This document shows, in pieces, positions 37,544-46,891 of a DNA stretch of 64,000 nt. The notes beneath the pieces are model-generated. The model searched no databases. It was not told the DNA's origin and saw only the letters and a list, made by a program, of their open reading frames with translations. The stretch's first letter is position 1; every line of letters starts with the position of its first letter. Origin of the DNA: PLGF01 sp052139695 (GTDB lineage Bacteria; Verrucomicrobiota; Verrucomicrobiia; Limisphaerales; Palsa-1400); assembly GCA_052139695.1 (NCBI GenBank), contig JBKQWF010000307.1, forward strand, positions 75,723-139,722. The letters run 5' to 3'. The translations under genes were made by a program, and so were the position numbers.

Positions 37544-39844
37544 ATGAAAATAAAACAACGAACCAGAAAGGCGCAATCCTGTCTTTTTGCGATTGCGCTG
37601 ATAACCACGGTCGCCTTCGCGGCGAAAGCGGCCCCTCCCTACCTCAACGCCCGCATTACCCCGCGGCCGGTCACACCCAACGACGTCACCGTCTATAATC
37701 TCGCGGCCAGCACCGAGTATTCGGGCGGCTTGAGCACCATCGGGATTGGCACACCAGCCTATTTGGAGCTGGATGTCACTAATACCGTTTCTCTTCAATC
37801 CATCACGAACATTACCTGGTCCTTGACCGGGCCTTTTGGGTCGGCTGCCGCCTATACGAACAGCCCGCTGCCGAACACCATGCCTGTTTTCCTGCCGTCC
37901 GATCGTTTGGTCTATCAGGTTGCCAGCCGCGTTTTGCTCCGCCCGGATGTGGCGGGACAATACACTCTGACCGCGGCGATCGCCACGACCAACGGCGTTA
38001 CCAATGTCAGCGCCAACCTGATTGCGGGGACCTATTATGGCGTCGCCGGGTGCGAACTTTGCCACAGCGGCGGCGTTCAAGCCCCTGACACGTACCATCC
38101 CTGGCTCACGACTGGCCACGCCAGCATCTTTACCGGCGGCATCGATGGCTTGGATGGCAGCCATTATAGCGTCTCCTGCATTAAGTGCCACACGGTCGGA
38201 TATGATACGAACGCGGTCACATTCCCGGATAACGGCTTCTACTCCGTGGCGCAAAAAGATGGCTGGACGTTTCCGTCCGTCTTAGTCAGTTCAAATTACG
38301 CCAATATGCCGGCCAATTTGCAGAATTTAGCCAATGTGCAATGCGAGAATTGCCACGGTCCCGGCAGCGAGCACATGGCCTTGCTCGGCGACACCACGGC
38401 CTCCAATTGGCCGAGTCTTGATGTTCCGGCCACGGTGGGAACGTGCGTGCAATGCCATGACGCTCCTCCAAACCATGCCGATGGCACTCAATGGTACGCC
38501 TCCTCCCATGCCGTCACGACGACCATTCCTTCCGGGTCGGGCCGGCAATATTGCGTGCAATGCCACACCGAGAGCGGATTCATCTCTATTGTCTCGAACA
38601 ATGCGGCGGGCAATGGAATTACTTACTCCTCGAACACCGTCTATGCCGCGATTGGCTGCCAAACTTGCCATGAGCCGCATGGCCTGACGGCTCCGACCAA
38701 CGATAGTCACTTAATCCGAGCTATGGTCTCCGCGACCTTCGGGGACGGCACGGTCATCACCAATGGCGGCGAGGGCAATCTGTGCATGACTTGCCATCAC
38801 AGCCGTGATGGCTCGGCCGTGACCAACGTCGCCAATTATCCCTTGGGCCGCAACACCTGGCCCGGCGGATCGAGCTTTGGCCCGCATGATGGCGTGCAAG
38901 GAGACATGATCGAGGGCATCAACGCCATTACCTATGGACAAGTGATTCCCAGTTCCGCCCACCGCTATTCGGTCACAAATTCTTGCGTTGGTTGCCATAT
39001 GCAAACCATCGCCTCCACCGACCCCGGCTTCCTCCTCTCCGGCGGACACACCTTCGAAATGAGCTATAAAGTTGTTTCCAACGGCGTGACGAACAAGGTG
39101 GACCAGGTGGCGGTCTGCAATCAATGCCACGGCGGAATCACTACCTTCAACTTCCCGGTGGAAGATTACGCCAACACCGGCGCCGTCCAGGGTGTTCAAA
39201 CCGAAGTTCAGATCCTGCTGAACCAATTGTCCACCTTGTTGCCGAACTCCAGCGGCGTTATCGATGGCTCGGTCAAGACCAGCCTTTCGGTCAAGACCAA
39301 CTGGACGACGGCGCAACTGCAAGCCGCCTATGATTGGCAATTTGTCAACAATGACGGCAGCCTCGGCGTCCACAATGCCCCCTATGCGACTGGCCTGCTC
39401 AAGGCCTCAATCGCTAACCTGACGGGCGTTTCCGTGCCAGGCGGTTTGCCGGATGCGTGGGAGATAGCGAACTTCGGTTCAGTCACCAACGTCCTCGGCG
39501 CCCCCGATGCGGACCCGGCTGGCGATGGCATCCCGAACTGGCTGAAGTATTCCCTGGGGCTTAGTCCCTTCACCGCGGGTTTGGCTGTTCCTGATGGAGT
39601 TGTCTATGCCAATGGCACGGAACTGGGCGGAAGCACCAACACCATCCAGATCTACACGGCGGCGGACGTTACCTTCGACACCACCGCGGGCACCACCTAC
39701 CAAATCCAGGAAGTCAGCGCTCTGAGCGATGGATGGCAGAATGTCGGAAACCCGGTTGTGGCGACTAACAATGCCTCCGTGAGCTACTTGACTCCGACAG
39801 TGGGCAATGTCCAGCAGTTCTTCCGCGTCGTCCATACGCCATAA
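37544..39844 (+). CDS. Secreted nonaheme c-type cytochrome with C-terminal Ca-type motif
   Basis: 766 residues with a signal peptide (CLFAIALITTVAFAAKAA). A ~140-residue Thr-rich beta domain comes first. Nine CXXCH haem sites follow between about residues 165 and 530 (CELCH, CIKCH, CENCH, CVQCH twice, CQTCH, CMTCH, CVGCH, CNQCH). The tail has a DPAGDGIPNWLKYSLGLSP segment, a thrombospondin-3-like pattern common in exported verrucomicrobial proteins. It resembles the second nonaheme protein at 40.9 kb in haem order (CENCHGP, CVGCHMQT) and in the VRNDGSFGVHN-type ending. It is probably a periplasmic or surface electron carrier of the porin-cytochrome unit. Confidence 0.85.
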   Translation: MKIKQRTRKAQSCLFAIALITTVAFAAKAAPPYLNARITPRPVTPNDVTVYNLAASTEYSGGLSTIGIGTPAYLELDVTNTVSLQSITNITWSLTGPFGSAAAYTNSPLPNTMPVFLPSDRLVYQVASRVLLRPDVAGQYTLTAAIATTNGVTNVSANLIAGTYYGVAGCELCHSGGVQAPDTYHPWLTTGHASIFTGGIDGLDGSHYSVSCIKCHTVGYDTNAVTFPDNGFYSVAQKDGWTFPSVLVSSNYANMPANLQNLANVQCENCHGPGSEHMALLGDTTASNWPSLDVPATVGTCVQCHDAPPNHADGTQWYASSHAVTTTIPSGSGRQYCVQCHTESGFISIVSNNAAGNGITYSSNTVYAAIGCQTCHEPHGLTAPTNDSHLIRAMVSATFGDGTVITNGGEGNLCMTCHHSRDGSAVTNVANYPLGRNTWPGGSSFGPHDGVQGDMIEGINAITYGQVIPSSAHRYSVTNSCVGCHMQTIASTDPGFLLSGGHTFEMSYKVVSNGVTNKVDQVAVCNQCHGGITTFNFPVEDYANTGAVQGVQTEVQILLNQLSTLLPNSSGVIDGSVKTSLSVKTNWTTAQLQAAYDWQFVNNDGSLGVHNAPYATGLLKASIANLTGVSVPGGLPDAWEIANFGSVTNVLGAPDADPAGDGIPNWLKYSLGLSPFTAGLAVPDGVVYANGTELGGSTNTIQIYTAADVTFDTTAGTTYQIQEVSALSDGWQNVGNPVVATNNASVSYLTPTVGNVQQFFRVVHTP

Positions 39845-39874
39845 GCGTTGGGCCGCCGCGGAGACGGTTATTCA

Positions 39875-39916
39875 TTGGCGGCTGGCAGGCGCGCGCGAAG
39901 CGCGGCCAGCCGCCAA
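39875..39916. terminator. Strong hairpin between cytochrome and GldG-like genes
   Basis: A perfect 12-bp inverted repeat, TTGGCGGCTGGC / GCCAGCCGCCAA (39875-39886 and 39905-39916), with a GC-rich loop able to extend the stem. It starts 30 bases after the cytochrome stop. It lacks a T-run, so it may attenuate or protect transcripts rather than terminate fully. Confidence 0.5.
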
Positions 39917-39990
39917 ATCAGGGCAACAAGGGAAAATTTGAACGGTTGCTAGACAGCGTTTCGCGCATTTGGTAATAAAATGAAAGGAAG

Positions 39991-40899
39991 ATGATGAGCA
40001 CGTCGCCAACAAAAAACGTGGAGGTTCCAGAGAAGCGGCGTGGGCGCGTTGTTGTCCGAATCCTCATTCCGTCGCTGCTCTTCTTCCTCGCAGGCGCGGC
40101 TTTGAGCGCGATCTTGATTTCCCGTTTCTCACGCGCCCCAGACCCGGCGAACGATGCGGGGGCCGTCCAGCTCTCGGAGGCGACCAAGACAATTTTGCAA
40201 CGACTGGATTCGCCGATAGAGATCCGCTTTTACTCTATTTTAGATACAGCGACTGTGTCAGATTCTGTCCAGGCTTATGCCGGGCGGGTGGATCAATTGC
40301 TCTCTCAGTATGAACAACTGGGCAGCAACCGGGTGAGATTGATACGCTATAATTCTTTGGTCAGTTCCAACGTGGCCGCCGCGCAAGCGGATGGCATCAG
40401 AGCTTTTAATATCGAGAAAGGCGACAGTTCCTTTTTGGGAATAGCGGTCGTCTGCGATGGGCAAAGAGAATCTCTCTCGTCTCTCGCTCCGGAATGGGAG
40501 CAGGCATTGGAACCCGACCTCAGCCGGGCAATCGCGCGAGCCGCCGAAGCGCGGCAGGCGGCGCAACCGGTGGCTCGGGCCGATGCCGCCACCCTGGCTG
40601 AAGTCAAACGTTTAGTTCCTAACGCGGACGCCGTTTCCCTGGCCGACGGCACGGGGCAATTGCGCGGCACGGCGATCGCCCAATTCGCCCAAACAGCCCA
40701 GGAATTGCAAACGCAAGTGAAGGAAGCGCAGGAACGTTTCCTTAAGGCACAAAGCAGCCAGTCCGAGGAGGGGCAGAAGGCGGCCCTGGAGCAATTGCGG
40801 AAAATCCAAGCTGAAGCAACGGACAGATTACGACAAATCGCCATCAACTCACACGCGCAGGTAGCGGCGCTGCAACAAATGAAGAAGGCAGCGCCTTGA
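39991..40899 (+). CDS. GldG-like membrane-anchored periplasmic protein
   Basis: 302 residues. One membrane helix at about residues 22-45 (ILIPSLLFFLAGAALSAILI) is followed by a domain like the N-terminal part of GldG / ABC-type auxiliary proteins: LSEATKTILQRLDSPIEIRF, YAGRVDQLLSQYEQL and VRLIRYNSL. The last ~100 residues are a Gln/Ala-rich coiled coil. Full GldG proteins are longer and partner with an ABC permease/ATPase; neither is next to it. The gene sits between two nonaheme cytochromes and its stop overlaps the possible TTG of the second one. AAAGGAAG precedes the paired ATGATG start. Its role in an electron-transfer unit is unknown. Confidence 0.7.
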   Translation: MMSTSPTKNVEVPEKRRGRVVVRILIPSLLFFLAGAALSAILISRFSRAPDPANDAGAVQLSEATKTILQRLDSPIEIRFYSILDTATVSDSVQAYAGRVDQLLSQYEQLGSNRVRLIRYNSLVSSNVAAAQADGIRAFNIEKGDSSFLGIAVVCDGQRESLSSLAPEWEQALEPDLSRAIARAAEARQAAQPVARADAATLAEVKRLVPNADAVSLADGTGQLRGTAIAQFAQTAQELQTQVKEAQERFLKAQSSQSEEGQKAALEQLRKIQAEATDRLRQIAINSHAQVAALQQMKKAAP

Positions 40900-42530
40900 G
40901 GCCGGAATGCAAATCTCACGATCCTATTCATCGACAATTGCTCCAACGCATGAATAGGGCAATCCGCCATCTCCTTCGCCGGCCTTCTTTTCTTTTACTG
41001 GGAGTGGTGCTGGCTTCCGCGGCTCCAGCGCAAGAGGTTCAACATCTGAGCACTAATTTGCCGGGAGGGATGCCTGGGCTGCCCATCATTACGGGAATCG
41101 CTTCTGTTACCAATGGCGTGAAGGTAACATGGGATGGGCCTTCGGGTTACTATCAACTATTTGAATCTCCAACTACCAACAAGCCGGTGTGGCGGGCATT
41201 GACCAGGCAAACGGACTTGCTCCGCAATGCCATTGTGCCAAGCCGTTATAGCAATGCTTTTTTCCGAGTAGCAGGTCCGCCGCCTCAATATGCCGAGGCT
41301 GAGACGTGCCTGGCATGTCATGCGCCGATTTTAAATACCGAGATTCATACCCTGCACGCCGTTGCGTTCAGCAACGCGTCGTTCGCGGCTTGCGGCGGCC
41401 AGACCAATAGCTCTTGCCTGGCCTGCCATACGGTGGGATTCGATTTGCCGACAGGATTTGTCAGCGCGGCCCGGACACCGCCATTGGCCAATGTCCAATG
41501 TGAGAATTGTCATGGTCCGGCGGGGCCGCACGCCGCCAATCCCGCCGACCCGCTGGTCAGACCGCGTGTCGAGGTGGCTGCCACCGTTTGCGGCGGCTGT
41601 CATTCTGATCCTCGACATCCAACCTACGAAGAATGGACCAACAGCGCTCACGCGCAGGTGGTCGAAGATATGAATCCCGCCAGCCGAATCGATGCCTGCG
41701 GACGGTGTCATTCCGGGACAGTGCGTTTAAGCTTGCTGGAAAATATGGCGCTGCCCGCGGGCGACGCGGATATCGGCATTGTCTGCGCCACCTGCCACGA
41801 CCCGCATCAAACCAATGCCTATCCCGCGCAACTGCGCAACCCGGTGGCATCGACCAATGATTATTTCATGCCGGCGAACGGCACGTTTGCCAGCTCCTAC
41901 AATCCGGAGATCAATATTTGCGCCCAATGCCATAATCACGCGGGCGCCTCGTGGACCAATAACGCCTGCGAACCGCACCATTCACTGCAATACAACATGC
42001 TGCTCGGCTCTGTCGGCGAGTTGAGTTCCGGCCTGGCGCCTTACCAACCGGCCACGCACGCGCTGGCGATCACCAACCAGTGTGTCGGGTGCCACATGCA
42101 GACTTCCTCCTTTGTCAGTGATTCACAACCGGCGGTGACAGGCCATAGTTTTAAGGTTGAGACATATACCCTCTGCCTCAACTGCCATTCTCTGCCTGAG
42201 CAGACCGTTGCTTTCACCACCAGCGACGTGTCAAATCAAGTGCAGCAGGTCAAATCCCTTTTGGACGACTGGGCGACTAACAAGGCGCCGGCGGCCTTGG
42301 CCAAGTACGGCGTTCTCGCTTGGGAATATACCACGCCTGGAGGACTTTCTTCGGGTGGACCGGGACCGAACGCCGCGGAGCAAGCGCTGATTCCCGAGAA
42401 CATTCGCAAGGCGCGGTTCAATCTCTACCTGGTGCGGAATGACGGCAGCTTCGGCGTTCACAACCCACATTTTACCATCAACCTTCTGCAAACGGCGGCA
42501 GGCTGGGTTGAGGGGGAACTAGACCCATAA
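40896..42530 (+). CDS. Secreted nonaheme c-type cytochrome
   Basis: 544 residues if it starts at TTG 40896, which overlaps the previous stop as TTGA behind AAGAAGG. ATG 40950 would give a shorter, classical signal peptide (MNRAIRHLLRRPSFLLLG), so either is possible. A small beta domain precedes nine CXXCH motifs (CLACH twice, CENCH, CGGCH, CGRCH, CATCH, CAQCH, CVGCH, CLNCH). The haem order and the final NDGSFGVHNPHFTINLL closely track the 37.5-kb cytochrome, but the calcium-like tail is absent. It is exported and probably part of the outer-membrane electron conduit. Confidence 0.85.
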   Translation: MRPECKSHDPIHRQLLQRMNRAIRHLLRRPSFLLLGVVLASAAPAQEVQHLSTNLPGGMPGLPIITGIASVTNGVKVTWDGPSGYYQLFESPTTNKPVWRALTRQTDLLRNAIVPSRYSNAFFRVAGPPPQYAEAETCLACHAPILNTEIHTLHAVAFSNASFAACGGQTNSSCLACHTVGFDLPTGFVSAARTPPLANVQCENCHGPAGPHAANPADPLVRPRVEVAATVCGGCHSDPRHPTYEEWTNSAHAQVVEDMNPASRIDACGRCHSGTVRLSLLENMALPAGDADIGIVCATCHDPHQTNAYPAQLRNPVASTNDYFMPANGTFASSYNPEINICAQCHNHAGASWTNNACEPHHSLQYNMLLGSVGELSSGLAPYQPATHALAITNQCVGCHMQTSSFVSDSQPAVTGHSFKVETYTLCLNCHSLPEQTVAFTTSDVSNQVQQVKSLLDDWATNKAPAALAKYGVLAWEYTTPGGLSSGGPGPNAAEQALIPENIRKARFNLYLVRNDGSFGVHNPHFTINLLQTAAGWVEGELDP

Positions 42531-42532
42531 TT

Positions 42533-43396
42533 ATGAAGTGGATCAAAACAATGGCAGCCGGTGGTTGCGAGGACAAAGTCGCGATCGGCACGCGGGTCCT
42601 GGCTTTCACCATCCTGCTGCTTCCGTTTCTGCTTTTCATTTCCTGCGGGACGCCGACCCGTCCGGTCGTCGTGCTGCCCAATGTGCCGGGCGCCAAGTAT
42701 ATCGGCTCCAAGGAATGCGAACAGTGTCATGACGAACTTTGCCGGGATTTTGTCACGGCCGACCACGCGCGTCTCATCGCGGAAGGAACCAACGCCATCA
42801 ACGCGGGCTGTGAATCCTGTCACGGCCCTTGCAGTCTGCACTCGGAATCCGGCGGAGACACCAAACCTCCCTTTAGCTTCACATCCGGCCGTCCGCAATC
42901 CTCCAGTTTTGAGCGGGTGGGGCTGGAGCCTAACCGCTCCATCGAGACGGCTTGCTTTCAATGCCATCCGGAAGTGCGTGGCAAACTGAACCTGCCCAGT
43001 CATCATCCGGTGGCGGAGGGAAGGATGAGCTGCGTGGATTGTCATTCTCCGCACAGAGGTTCCATCCACGTCGGCGGGGGCACGTCCATGCTCACCCAAA
43101 ATCAGGCCTGCATCCGCTGCCATCCTGAGGAGCGCGGCCCTTATGTGTTTGAACACGACGCTTTGCGCGAAGGCTGCACGGTTTGTCATGACGCGCATGG
43201 CTCGATCAATCCCAAGCTGCTCACGGTGCGCGATTCCAATCTCTGTTTGAAGTGCCACTTCCAACAATCCAGCGGCGGCCAGCTCTTCATTGGCGGGCAA
43301 GACCATACGCTGCGGGTGCAGCAGGGCTCTTGTTGGACCGCGGGCTGTCATGAAGCCGTTCATGGCTCGCGGGTCAGCCCGACTCTTCAATTCTGA
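42533..43396 (+). CDS. MtrA/DmsE-like octahaem c-type cytochrome
   Basis: 287 residues with an N-terminal hydrophobic segment ending near LLFISCGTPTRP, which could be a signal peptide or lipoprotein anchor. Seven CXXCH sites (CEQCH, CESCH, CFQCH, CVDCH, CIRCH, CTVCH, CLKCH) and one CX4CH site (CWTAGCH) give eight predicted haems. The segments GCESCHGPCSLHSE, CIRCHPEERGPYVFEHDALR, GCTVCHDAHGSINPKLL and the HGS ending are those of the MtrA family, which threads through an MtrB barrel to carry electrons across the outer membrane. The porin gene starts seven bases downstream. Typical MtrA has ten haems, so this one is shortened. Confidence 0.85.
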   Translation: MKWIKTMAAGGCEDKVAIGTRVLAFTILLLPFLLFISCGTPTRPVVVLPNVPGAKYIGSKECEQCHDELCRDFVTADHARLIAEGTNAINAGCESCHGPCSLHSESGGDTKPPFSFTSGRPQSSSFERVGLEPNRSIETACFQCHPEVRGKLNLPSHHPVAEGRMSCVDCHSPHRGSIHVGGGTSMLTQNQACIRCHPEERGPYVFEHDALREGCTVCHDAHGSINPKLLTVRDSNLCLKCHFQQSSGGQLFIGGQDHTLRVQQGSCWTAGCHEAVHGSRVSPTLQF

Positions 43397-43402
43397 GCCG
43401 CT

Positions 43403-45490
43403 ATGATTCCGTTCAAAAACATCTTTCTGGCGCTGGCGGGGACGGTCGTAACGGCGGCGGCGGCGGAATCGACCAATACTCCCGCGCCTCCCGCGTTGAC
43501 GCCGGAGCAATTATACGAAGGAGGAACCAACTCCTTCACCAATTGGATCGAGCTGGCCACCGGCGGTTTCTTTATCAGCGGCGACAAAGCGCAGTTTCAG
43601 CAATTGCATCAAGTCTCAGGCTACCCGTACGGCGGCCTTCAGGATTTTCATTACCAGGAAAACCTGGACAAGACGACGACGCTGACCGCGAACGGCCATG
43701 CGCTTTTCAATGAGCACGACTACAAATTGCGCCTGGGAATCCAGAGGGAAAAAGTCGGCTACCTCAATCTTTCTTACGATCAATCGCGGGAATGGGAAAA
43801 CGGGGCCGGCGGCTTTTTCCCGCCAACGGGCGCTTATTACTCGCTTCCGGGCAACGCCCTGGGACTGGATCGCGCGAATTTTGGGATCGAGGCTGGTTTA
43901 ACCCTGGATAATAAACCGAAGATTGTCTTTAAGTACAATCACAAGACACGCGAGGGAGAAGAAGCTTCCACCAGTTGGGGACTGGCCCATCCCGATAGCG
44001 GCTCCTTGACGCGGGGAATCAGTCCGTCCTTCTACGGCATTAACGAGCGGATCGACAGTTTTCAACTGGACATCAGCCATCACATTGACAAAACGGACGT
44101 GGGCTTGGGCTTTACCTTTGAGACCGGCAAACTCAACGACGCTCTCAATATCACGCAGTTTCCCACTGAACCGCTCCAGCAAAAGACCACCGACCGCGAA
44201 GGCACGTCTTACGATCAATTCAGCGTTCACACTTACACGGAGACATGGATTACTAATAACCTCATGCTCTCCTCCGGCTTTTCCTATACGCATCTGGACA
44301 ATAATTTTTCCGGCAGCCGGATTTACGGCTCTGACTTTGACGTGGGTTATGTTCCGAATGCGCAAAACGGCTTTGGTTATTATGGCCTGGCGGGAGATTC
44401 GCGCCTGAACGATTACGTGATGGACTTGAACCTCCTCTACCGGCCCTCGCCTCACTTGACAATTATCCCCTCGATCCGCGTCCAGGACGAGGACTGGAAC
44501 GCCTACTCCAGCGGAATGGAGACGTTGGAGAATTATGCGGCGGTGCCTTTCACCTCCGATAGTGACCGGGGGGTGTTGGATGTGATTGAGCGGCTGGATC
44601 TGCGCTACAATGGGCTGACGAACTGGGTCTTCACCGGCCGTGGCGACTGGACGGAAGGTCATGGGAATCTGAACGAGAATGGCGGGGTGCTGCCCATCGA
44701 AGGCATTGGCTTGCAGCCGGTGCTGGAAGAGATGGAGGATAACCGCTTCTTTCAGAAATACTCTCTCGGCGCCAAGTGGTATCCAGACCGGCGTGTCGCG
44801 ATCGACCTTGGGGGATACTATAAGTTCGACCATTACGGCTACGATTTCAATTACGATAGCACGCCGAACAATAGCGCCAGCCGTTATCCCGGTTACCTTG
44901 TCATGCAGGACTTCCAAACGTATGATGGCAACTTTCGCTTGACGATCCGGCCCCGGCAAAATGTCACCTTGATCTCGCGCTACGAATACCAATGGTCCAC
45001 CATTGACACCACGCCCGATCCTGTTTCCGGCCTCCCCGACGTGGAATCTTCGACCATGAATACCCACGTCATCGCCCAAGACGTGAGTTGGGTGCCTTTC
45101 TCTCGCTGGTCCTTGCAAGCCGGGCTGGACTATGTTCTAAGCGAAACCAAGACGCCCGCATCGCAAGTCACACAGGCCATCCTTAATTCCCAGAATAACT
45201 ACTGGACAGTCAATGTTTCTTCCGACGTTGTCCTGGACAATAAAACCGATCTGCGGTTGAGTTATCTTTATTACGCGGCGGATAATTACGTTAATAATGA
45301 CCTCTATGGCGTGCCCTATGGCGCGAGCGATGGCGAACACAACATTACGGCCACTCTCACCCGCCGCATTCGCCCCAATCTTCGCTGGATGCTGCGATAC
45401 GGGTTCTTTCTCTACAACGATCTGACGTACGGCGGCAACCAGGATTTCCGCGTGCATATGATCTACACTTCGCTGCAATACCGGTTTTGA
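43403..45490 (+). CDS. MtrB/PioB-like decahaem-associated outer-membrane porin
   Basis: 695 residues with a signal peptide (NIFLALAGTVVTAAAA). The body shows the alternating aromatic/polar strands of a large beta barrel and ends in LQYRF, with the terminal Phe used for outer-membrane assembly. Features matching MtrB/PioB barrels are LATGGFFISGDKAQF at the start, YDQSREWENGAGGFFPP, and repeated strand pairs such as SIRVQDEDWNAY. It follows the MtrA-like gene directly. The pair should form an electron-conducting pore between periplasm and cell surface. Confidence 0.85.
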   Translation: MIPFKNIFLALAGTVVTAAAAESTNTPAPPALTPEQLYEGGTNSFTNWIELATGGFFISGDKAQFQQLHQVSGYPYGGLQDFHYQENLDKTTTLTANGHALFNEHDYKLRLGIQREKVGYLNLSYDQSREWENGAGGFFPPTGAYYSLPGNALGLDRANFGIEAGLTLDNKPKIVFKYNHKTREGEEASTSWGLAHPDSGSLTRGISPSFYGINERIDSFQLDISHHIDKTDVGLGFTFETGKLNDALNITQFPTEPLQQKTTDREGTSYDQFSVHTYTETWITNNLMLSSGFSYTHLDNNFSGSRIYGSDFDVGYVPNAQNGFGYYGLAGDSRLNDYVMDLNLLYRPSPHLTIIPSIRVQDEDWNAYSSGMETLENYAAVPFTSDSDRGVLDVIERLDLRYNGLTNWVFTGRGDWTEGHGNLNENGGVLPIEGIGLQPVLEEMEDNRFFQKYSLGAKWYPDRRVAIDLGGYYKFDHYGYDFNYDSTPNNSASRYPGYLVMQDFQTYDGNFRLTIRPRQNVTLISRYEYQWSTIDTTPDPVSGLPDVESSTMNTHVIAQDVSWVPFSRWSLQAGLDYVLSETKTPASQVTQAILNSQNNYWTVNVSSDVVLDNKTDLRLSYLYYAADNYVNNDLYGVPYGASDGEHNITATLTRRIRPNLRWMLRYGFFLYNDLTYGGNQDFRVHMIYTSLQYRF

Positions 45491-45559
45491 TTGCCGGCCA
45501 GGTCTGGCTCTTAGCAGTATGGTCTGTATATATCAGACATGGTTCTTGACTGTTGTCGT

Positions 45560-46891
45560 CTATAAAGGTTTGCTGAATAAAGATGAGCCAGGTGAACGGT
45601 AAGCGTAACGGCTGTGCAGCAGCGCGCCGCGCGTGAGCAAGAAGGAGAGCAGAACACACATTGCCACCAAGGTGGTGCTGAGAGCTGTCGGGATTCCGGG
45701 AAAATAGCGATTCGACAATATGGGCAATCCCGCGCCATAAGCGATAACGAGGAGGTACAATGAAATATACGCCGACCTCCCGGACCCAAATTGCGTCAGG
45801 ATAAAAACGCCCAACGCCGCGGGCGCGAGAACAAAGGTGTAGCTTTTCAAAGTCGCCGCCGCGACAACTCTTCCCCACAACAGACCCGCCGACAAGAACC
45901 CCAGCACTCCGACTGCCATGATGGGCAAGAGGGCAATAGCGATAAGCACCCCGGCCAGCGTCGTCGCGGATATGGGCATTGTTCTGCAAAGGCGCAATTG
46001 CTGCATCAGCGGCGGTGTGAGCGTAAAGACGATTATAAAGAGCGCGATAAAACTGGACAATGACGCCAACATCCCCCCTTCAAAAGCAGGCGTCCGTGCA
46101 GACTTGAGCCCCGGCAGGGAACAGGCCGCCATCATGAGAACGACCGCTGCCAGCAAATACCAAAGCCCTCGCCTCACTGTTTCGCGCAGGAGAAATCGAA
46201 TTCCACCATAGCCGGTCGGAGGCTGGCCCACGCCGCCCGGAAGGAGGCGTTGCATGTCCGGCAACCGGAAACCAGCCCGGCCTCGCACAGATTTCTCCGC
46301 GCGAATCCAGCTTGCCGCCGTCACGGTGCAGCCAATCGTCAAAAAGAAGAGGAAAGGAACGGATCGCTCAAACAGGACCTGCGTGGTCCACATGCTGCCA
46401 AAAAGCATGACCATCGCCAGAAAGCCAGGCCATGCGCTGCCGACGCGTTCCCTCCAGTTTCCAAGAAACTCATCCGTCATGCCGTAATTCAACGTGAAGG
46501 AGGTCCCCAGCCAAAGAAAACAAAACAAGGAGGCTTCCGCTAAAGCCACCAAAGGCGCAGCCTTCCCCACATGATATGCCGACCAGAGAGAAGCGCCGAA
46601 ACATAAGAGCCCGGCGAAGGCGGCCGCCGGGATGGCGACCGTTGCAAACCACCAGGCGCGTCCGATTTGTCTGGCCGTCAAGGGCAGTGCCAGCATGGTT
46701 CGCGGGAGCCCTTGTCGCAGATCAAAGCCCAGTAACATCGCCCCCATCCACATCGAAAGGAGTAACACCCAAAACGCGAACGGCTGGCCCGCCGTAGCAG
46801 GGATCAACCAGCCAAGACCCACCGTCAGCAGAGCATTCAAAGCCAGCACCCGCCACCAGCGGCGAAAATGATCCAGAATCAGCCGTTTCAT
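45560..46891 (-). CDS. ABC transporter permease, hydrophobic (YtrB-operon type)
   Basis: 443 residues from MKRLILDHFRRWWRVLALN (ATG at 46891, overlapping the ATPase stop as ATGA). The longer open frame to 46984 lies inside the ATPase gene. Roughly twelve hydrophobic segments are visible, in two groups of six. I see no substrate-binding motif. The GntR-ATPase-permease order is that of GntR/YtrA-controlled exporters linked elsewhere to envelope stress. It converges with the MtrB-like gene with 69 bases between. Confidence 0.8.
   Translation of the reverse strand: MKRLILDHFRRWWRVLALNALLTVGLGWLIPATAGQPFAFWVLLLSMWMGAMLLGFDLRQGLPRTMLALPLTARQIGRAWWFATVAIPAAAFAGLLCFGASLWSAYHVGKAAPLVALAEASLFCFLWLGTSFTLNYGMTDEFLGNWRERVGSAWPGFLAMVMLFGSMWTTQVLFERSVPFLFFLTIGCTVTAASWIRAEKSVRGRAGFRLPDMQRLLPGGVGQPPTGYGGIRFLLRETVRRGLWYLLAAVVLMMAACSLPGLKSARTPAFEGGMLASLSSFIALFIIVFTLTPPLMQQLRLCRTMPISATTLAGVLIAIALLPIMAVGVLGFLSAGLLWGRVVAAATLKSYTFVLAPAALGVFILTQFGSGRSAYISLYLLVIAYGAGLPILSNRYFPGIPTALSTTLVAMCVLLSFLLTRGALLHSRYAYRSPGSSLFSKPL

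Noticed and set aside
45522..45538. Inverted repeat GTCTG/CAGAC with an AT-rich centre between mtrB-like and the ABC permease genes
   Set aside because: Only five paired bases. It resembles one arm of the GntR palindrome but not enough to call an operator, and it is too weak for a terminator.
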